Below, in pieces: positions 58,113 to 64,000 of a DNA stretch of 64,000 bases. The stretch is taken from assembly GCA_002633005.1 (NCBI GenBank), contig NMRA01000105.1, positions 598,010 through 662,009 on the forward strand, given 5' to 3'. Source of the stretch: Phoronis australis (taxonomy: Eukaryota; Phoronida; Phoronidae). Every line of letters begins with the position of its first letter. The stretch's first letter is position 1. The position numbers and the translations under genes are program-made. The notes under the pieces were generated by a model, which did no database searches, was not told where the DNA came from, and saw only the letters and a list, made by a program, of their open reading frames with translations.

Positions 58113-59378
58113 AAAATGGAAAAATACAAAAAAGCCGGAATCTAATTGAACCTTAAATATTTATTTCTTATAATTTCTGTTCTAATTTGGTATAATTTTA
58201 AGATGTCTACTATTCTCACTGTATATTATATTTTACAATTAGGATGATTGTATAATCACTAAGTACACTTGATGAACAAAGCATTAAGGCTATTAGATTG
58301 AGTCTGAACTCGAAATTTTGAGTTTTTACTCAAAGTTTCGAATTTATACTGGAGTTTGCAGCTCAAATCTAAGGAACATCAAGACTAAAACAATGGTTTG
58401 CGTGATCACTCAATGATAGAATAATAAATAGTTATCTGAGTTAGTATTAAAAAAGAATGGTAAATATCAAATATGTTTTTGAGTTTGAGGGTAAAAAGAT
58501 TAGACCCCGGCCTAGATCTTTAGCCTCTGTTTTCAAGTGAACTACCCAACACACATTTTGAAATTATTTCCTTACAATCTTTAAAACCACCACAAACACT
58601 TCATAGTTCAACACAGACATGTTGAAACAACACAAACAAATGTTAGTACCAACAATAACAGATGATCCCTATACTTGTACTTGTGTAACATGCCAGGAAA
58701 AGCCTTTTGACTAGATACAGTGTTAGTTAAATTTATAGTTCTTGCACAGTTGTGAACATGACTGCAGAAAAGACAACAAAAAGTCAACACAGGGTTTAAT
58801 TTTTGTCTGGAAATGAGTGATTTTCAAAGGGTCTGAGATATCAGCAATATACAGGCGTGACCCAAATGTGATCAAAATTGCAGGAGCTAGAGCGATGACA
58901 AGCTTTAACAAAAAAAAAACAACAACAACAAAAGGCATATTTTTGTCAAAAAAACACACTTAATTTAAACAAGATCTGACACATGAGAGTTATACATCTA
59001 CAAGTCAAATTTGATCAAAATCCAATCAAAATAACAGGAGTTAGAGTGATGAAAATTTTAAAGAGCACTAACAAGTTACAGATAGACATGCAGATCATAA
59101 CAGTGTATTAGGACGAGCGCAATGACCGACACAAATGGTAAGAGCAATGTTCATATAATACCGGATCTGCAATAACAGCTCTGATAATCACGACGGCATG
59201 AGGGTAAATTTATGAAACAAAGGTGTGTGAATTGCATGACGTACTGTGAGCACGATTGACGACATTGTGCAAAACATAGCTCAGTTTTGCGTCACAGGAA
59301 GATCGCAAATAATACTGATGCCTAAATCCCAGCCAGAGAAGTCTCAATCGAAAACTTGAGTGTATCGAAATAAAGTTG

Positions 59379-59590
59379 AGGTAAAATGTCACAAATTTAA
59401 GACACAATATGGCCGACAGGGGAAACTTTTCATTTTTCTCATTTTTTCCATTAATAACGCATAGTACGAAAATGATCCTTTTTGTGTTTGTTATATAAAT
59501 ACCCTAACAAACAACGGACAGTATTTTGAAGAAGTTCGGGCATTACCGCCAGTGTTAGAAGCCCTCGAAAAAGGAAGACAGTGCTGTTTT
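59379..59590 (+). mobile_element. TIR repeat family A, copy 6
   Basis: Begins GAGGTAAAATGTCACAAATT and ACACAATATGGCCGACAGG. The right limit is not clear. Confidence 0.6.
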
Positions 59591-60203
59591 GTCAAAATAT
59601 GACCAGATTTCAATGTAGTTTGGAATCAAAATTGCGTCACAATGAGCAAAACAATTGGAGGTGGGTATTAAAATGAGCATTTAAAAGTTAAAATATGGGG
59701 TTGACAGATGAGTACAATGGCTACCTTCACCCCCAAGGACGGACATTTTGCATTTTTGAAAAATAAACTTATTGCACCATTACATAGAGTTTAAGAGTTC
59801 TATCCAATTTTTTGAGTTAGATAAACTTATCCTCACCCCCAGGACTGGATTAATTAAAATACATAGTTTACAAAAAAGGAATAAAAATATTGAGGTAAGT
59901 AGGGTGGGATTATTTTGCCCAGATGAATTTTTTTCAGCTGTTCAAGGTCTTAATATTTGTGATTTGCCACTAAAATGGAAATGTCATATTGGAAACAACA
60001 ACAATACAAAGGGCCGAAAAGCTTAACTGAAAGTAAAATTATGTCATCAAGCAGACACTTCATTATGCAAGAACAGTTCATCTTCTTTTTACTTCAGTCA
60101 CCGTTCAGCAGTGCACCAAATAATAAATTTGATGTTCTCTTACTTTTCACAGATCGATATTCAAACAATTACAATAACCCAGACATACACTTGCCAGTTA
60201 AAT

Positions 60204-60582
60204 AGACCCTTTCATACTAACGTCGACGCGTCAATGTTTTGGGGAACTGTGGTCAGCATGAAGGTTAACTTCCGTCCTGGATCGAAGTTAACAGCGCTTC
60301 TTTACTTTGCATTAAATTGGTGGAGTTAACAGAGAAGCAACGACACTGGAGTGCGGTGTGAACGGTCAACTTCGGTCTCATTAAAGTTATTGACATGGGC
60401 CATAGCTATTGTCAACAATTAAAGGGTAGTGCTGCTGCTAATAACTCCAATAATCACCAATCGAATTAGAAATACCTTATATGTTAATTATTACATGTAA
60501 ATGTTCTGAAATAATCACATTAAAAAATGTTATCAGGAATGGGATGCATCAGCGCTACCTTTGGAGTTAAAATAGTATGAAA
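60204..60582 (+). mobile_element. TTAA-flanked MITE, copy 3, abutting an exon
   Basis: Starts just after TTAA (60198) with GACCCTTTCATACTAACGTC. It is internally collinear with copies 1 and 2 and ends GTTAAAATAGTATGAAAT after losing part of the 3' half. Its end lies about eight bases from the splice donor of the CCCH exon. Confidence 0.8.
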
Positions 60583-60590
60583 TGACAAAC

Positions 60591-60689
60591 CTTTCGGTGA
60601 TATAGAATGTTCCCATGGACATAGCTCCCCACGATAGCAACCTTCCCTGGTATTATAGAATTTACAGATACGACGCTCATCATTAGCCT
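60591..60689 (-). CDS. Tudor gene, CCCH zinc-finger exon
   Basis: A 99-base exon on the minus strand from acceptor TCTTCATTTCAG to donor G|GTTTGT. It reads ANDERRICKFYNTREGC and YRGELCPWEHSISPK. The spacing C-x8-C-x5-C-x3-H is the classical CCCH zinc finger, usually an RNA-binding module. It belongs most simply to the same minus-strand gene as the Tudor exons, although the phase to 55536 requires one more exon. A CCCH finger upstream of a C-terminal Tudor domain suggests a TDRD12/Yb-like protein; this is from memory and not certain. Confidence 0.8.
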
Positions 60690-62747
60690 CTGAAATGAAG
60701 ATACAAACATTGATTAAAACAAATTAGGCTACCAATTAGTAATTTAATTTGTAAAATCTGAAATTGTATTCTTTGACAAAATGAAGTGTTAAACGATTGT
60801 GAAATAAATGTACATGTTCTAGGGCACATAATTACAACAGTAAATCTCCACTTTTTTCGCACAAAAATCACCACCCAATGGTTGTTTTTCCATTTTTCAA
60901 ATGCTGATTACCTTGCAGCAAATGGAAAATTTACCAGATATCGTTTTATGATATCAAATCCTGCTGGTAAAAGTAAACTGTTCATTCATCTTCACTTGTG
61001 TGAAGAATTTTGACAAAAAAGAATTTTACATTTCGGCCATATTGAGTGCCAAAAAAGGGAAGACCATAACAAGCGTATCCCATATATTGCTAAATGTCGA
61101 ATGGGGCTAGGCATAGTGGACAGGTTTTCATGACTTTGTTGCCATGACAACTGTACCTTTTTGGATACATATACCGCACCACCAAGAGGTTAATTTTGGA
61201 TAATTTTAGATTTGTACACCAAATGTAGTAGACAGAATGCTTCAATATCTAGCTTCTTATTACCAAATAAGCAAAATGACACCAGGGCAATAAAATACTA
61301 GCTGAAATAAATCAAACTATCAGGGAAAAAATTGATTATTTTCCATCTGCTCGACTTCTAGAATTGAATTCCCATGAAAAGTTAGGTTGGTTAGTTTAAT
61401 TCAGACGAAATTCGATAATTTTAGCAAAAAACGACGCCATCTCTTGTTTTGTTGACCAAAGGATACATGTGGTCATTCAGGTTTATGATTTGTGAAACCT
61501 AACAAAAGATCGCTAGAACCTTCACAACAGACCCGGTTGACCTTGGTAACGCGCTTTCGTGTGGAGTTGAAACTGTAACAGGGAATCTGCACAATAATGG
61601 GCAATGAACAGTGATTGAGACTTATATGTTTAACCACATGTATTCATGAGACACTTTAACCACATTATATAAACATCTAGCTGTTCTTACATGAGGGACA
61701 GTTGTCACAGGATGGGACGACTTGTTCCACTTTGGTCACATTTACACAACATTATATCGCAAACTGGATCAGCATGAGTCACTTACACGAAGAATTTGTA
61801 TGTTCGTGCTCACATAGACAATTATAGCAAGAAAGTTCAAACCACGTGGAATGCTAGATGATCACCCCAGTATACACCATTGTGCAAGCGCATTGAGAGA
61901 TGATTGATTTCTGCCCTGCCCAAGTTGTGTTTAGATGTGAAGTTGACACTAGAGGAACTGATCAAGTGTACCTCACTGTACCAATCAAACCGGTGTCAAA
62001 AACTAGCCATCGCAGTGTCACTTGCTCCGTGTATGTCGTGTTTTACACACACATTTGCACCGGAGCAGCTGCTCCGTGTTAGCTGATACTAGCGATTAAT
62101 AACAACAACAAAACAACAGAAAAAGTACACAAATGCAATGCAAGATTATTTAAAATCGTACATTAAATGTATTTTACATTGATTTGTACACATGGAGTGT
62201 GAATACTCAGAACCACCAAGATGCAAGATGCCACTAGACATTGTATGACAGTTTCACATGATGGTTACATCTGTTTCAGTTGTTTTTTCCCCGATTCTAA
62301 TGGTTTTATGTGTGAATAAAGGCAGGAGAAAAGGGTATAACAACTACCATGGAAACCAGACTAATCACTACCGTGGCATAGAAGGCGTAACAAAGCGGTA
62401 TAATGCTATGAACATTATGCACTACAATGACTCAGTGACTTGATGTGAGGAGTTTCTTAACTTACAAGATTGTCAAACAGTCAAAAAATACTATTTCTAA
62501 ACCCACAAAACACCAGTATTTCTTGGATGCACTGTCACCACAATAAAGCCCATTAAGACAACTAAGAAAAGGAATACCAGATGGTTGAAAAAGCTTGGTT
62601 GAATAGCTAATACCAGTTACTCTTTGCAACAAATGTCAAAGCTGTTAGAAAGCTATTAATAATGAAAATAATCAAGTGCGTGATAACACTTATAGTAACA
62701 TGTAAAGTGATCATTTAACTCCAGCAAGTTGAACTCATTGTATTAAC
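60690..62747 (-). other. Presumed intron of the Tudor gene
   Basis: A stretch near 60850-60960 is the inverse of 11960-12025 (shared GTGCGAAA and GGTAATCAGC motifs), so it is another diverged repeat. A family A fragment lies near 61000-61065. A stop-free frame at about 62460-62620 was considered and rejected. At least one exon should be present to satisfy the phase, but I could not identify it. Confidence 0.5.
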
Positions 62748-62913
62748 CTGTGCTTGCCATGGCGTTGCTTCAGCACAGTAGCAGTAACAAAGATAACAAA
62801 GCCTGATTTCAACGTGTTCCACCAGTTTTCCTGCATACTATTCTGACCAGGTATATGATAAAGGCACATAAAGGTAGTTGTATGGTTGGAATACGCGATG
62901 ACAGATTCAAGTC
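62748..62913 (-). CDS. Possible upstream exon of the Tudor gene (helicase-like?)
   Basis: A 166-base minus-strand exon candidate: acceptor AATATAATTTCAG, 54 open codons, donor AG|GTTAAT. It reads LESVIAYSNHTTTFMCLYHI, then PGQNSMQENWWNTLKSGF and VIFVTATVLKQRHGK. The pattern of a hydrophobic strand, W..LKSG and VIFVTATVL loosely recalls the second RecA-like domain of DEAD-box helicases just before motif V, which TDRD12- and TDRD9-type proteins carry upstream of Tudor. Motif residues are too degenerate to be sure. Its phases do not connect directly to 60689. Confidence 0.35.
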
Positions 62914-63281
62914 CTGAAATTATATTTTTTAATTTGAATATCTTAAAAAGAGCAATGTAATGTTAAAATGTGACCACCTGATACACATCGCACACAGGGC
63001 AGATACAGGACAACATAGGTTAGTACTATTAACTTAGCGATAATTCATTCCAAAGGTAACCTTTTACAGAGTAACTCCTAGTGTGGATGGCACTTAGCAT
63101 AGGAACATTTAAGTGGGCAAAGGGCCACTGCAGATGGAGACCAACGAGCTGAGCTATCTGTCTCATGTGAACCATAGCTGAGATGACAATTCACATCATT
63201 GCAACAATATACGACAATAATCGAAAGCACTAGCTATATGTTCATTCAACTATTCTCTCCTAGACGTAATTCGACTGTTAC

Positions 63282-63333
63282 CTCAACCATGAAGAATTCA
63301 ATTGAGGCAGGCATCTCAGCCACCTCCCTCAGT
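63282..63333 (-). CDS. Possible upstream exon of the Tudor gene
   Basis: A 52-base candidate between CAATGCAG and GAG|GTAACA reads LREVAEMPASIEFFMVE. The peptide looks natural for a protein core, and the donor is fair. The acceptor lacks a clear pyrimidine tract, and the phase (ending 0) does not fit the candidate at 62913, which needs one base. Treat as weak. Confidence 0.25.
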
Positions 63334-63750
63334 CTGCATTGGTCGCATTAGGGTTCTAAATGGCTAACCTCAATGCACACATCTATTCACTTAGGCAGGA
63401 CCCTTGCTTCACTATCACCACCTAATTAAGTGCAAGTGCCAGTTGGAAGATGTGATCTCCATAATTTGATTTAAAACAAAACAAGCCAAATTCACTGATT
63501 TCAAAGCTTAAATTTCCTCAAATAAAATTGTTGACACTTTCACTTTCTGGTGTTCAAACTTTAATAAATCAGGCTTCCTCAAGTAAAAAGGACTTTACCT
63601 GGCATGACCTAACATGAAGCCATAACCATGAACCTCATTAAGATAGATGATTATGAATAAGTGATGGAAGGTACACACAACAATCACCGCGTAACCTTAT
63701 CTGATATGTTTGCATACTTCTCTGCGAAGGTTGAACCTTCTACATTTAGC

Positions 63751-63990
63751 ACGGTAAAATCTCGCCAACACAATATGTCTGACAAGTGGAGCTTTTAAAT
63801 TTCGTCACTCTTTCATGAAAGGCAAAAAGCACCAATTAACATTTTATAGTGTTCCACAACTTAGCTTAACCATCGGACAATGCTTTGAGAAACTGTGAGC
63901 AACGACTACGTTAGAAAGATTTGAAAAATGAAAATAAACAAGAATTTTGAAAATTATTTTAGTACAAAATTGGTGCGACTTTACTGCAGT
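63751..63990 (+). mobile_element. TIR repeat family A, copy 7
   Basis: Begins ACGGTAAAATCTCGCC and ACACAATATGTCTGACAAGTG, then ATCGGACAATGCTTTGAGAA as in copy 2, and runs to near the end of the window. Confidence 0.65.
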
Positions 63991-64000
63991 CAGCATGTAA

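Noticed and set aside
62460-62625. Minus-strand stop-free stretch with donor CTT|GTAAGTT (SYSTKLFQPSGIPF...)
   Set aside because: The peptide looks unlike a protein core, the acceptor is poor, and the end phase does not match the CCCH exon.
1-64000. CRISPR arrays, bacterial operons, phage or toxin systems
   Set aside because: Nothing of the kind is present; spliced genes show this is animal nuclear DNA.

Overview
This is a stretch of an animal nuclear genome, most likely a marine invertebrate. The evidence is short exons with GT-AG splice sites in long AT-rich introns, metazoan gene families (a Tudor-domain protein and a C12orf56/DUF4551-like protein), and many miniature inverted-repeat elements. 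I cannot name the species. Single N bases, two N gaps and a near-identical tandem block at a single-N junction point to a polymorphic draft assembly. Most open frames in the window are chance; real coding sequence is only a few per cent.

Left part (1-18167): no confident gene. It holds a diverged 0.65 kb direct repeat around an N gap (1-2210), three fold-back elements (4862-5307, 8126-8343, 8741-8970), a tRNA-derived SINE (about 6663-6895), a TTAA-flanked MITE nested in an older repeat (9455-10300) and a 2.3 kb hAT-like non-autonomous element (12185-14488).

Centre, + strand (18168-about 36370): the 3' part of a gene whose exons 18168-19061, 26563-26814, 27596-27827, 30764-30916, 31614-31795 and 34139-34271 join in frame to a stop. 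A proposed 38-base exon at 24454-24491 supplies the only missing phase step. The protein resembles the DUF4551/C12orf56 family, whose function is unknown to me. The N-terminal exon(s) were not found. A 2.1 kb 3' UTR seems to end at the AATAAA at 36346.

Right part, - strand (about 63333 down to 39009): the 3' part of a multi-exon Tudor-domain gene. Exons 55316-55536, 49873-49936, 48238-48382, 39615-39829 and 39009-39168 join perfectly in phase and encode an extended Tudor domain with a YVDYGN core. Upstream exon 60591-60689 encodes a CCCH zinc finger, and possible exons at 62748-62913 and 63282-63333 lie further 5'. The arrangement fits a piRNA-pathway Tudor protein, perhaps TDRD12-like; at least one linking exon is unresolved. 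A possible small secreted-protein gene (36419-37090, - strand) lies tail-to-tail with the DUF4551-like gene.

Both large genes have introns full of repeats: at least eight copies of one TIR family, three copies of a TTAA-flanked MITE, a LINE reverse-transcriptase fragment, minisatellites of 20, about 50/99 and 75 bases, and a nested inverted-repeat element around the second N gap. No wholly new system was demonstrated. The items most worth checking are the Tudor/CCCH gene model, the apparent false duplication, and the transposon insertions lying within tens of bases of splice sites.
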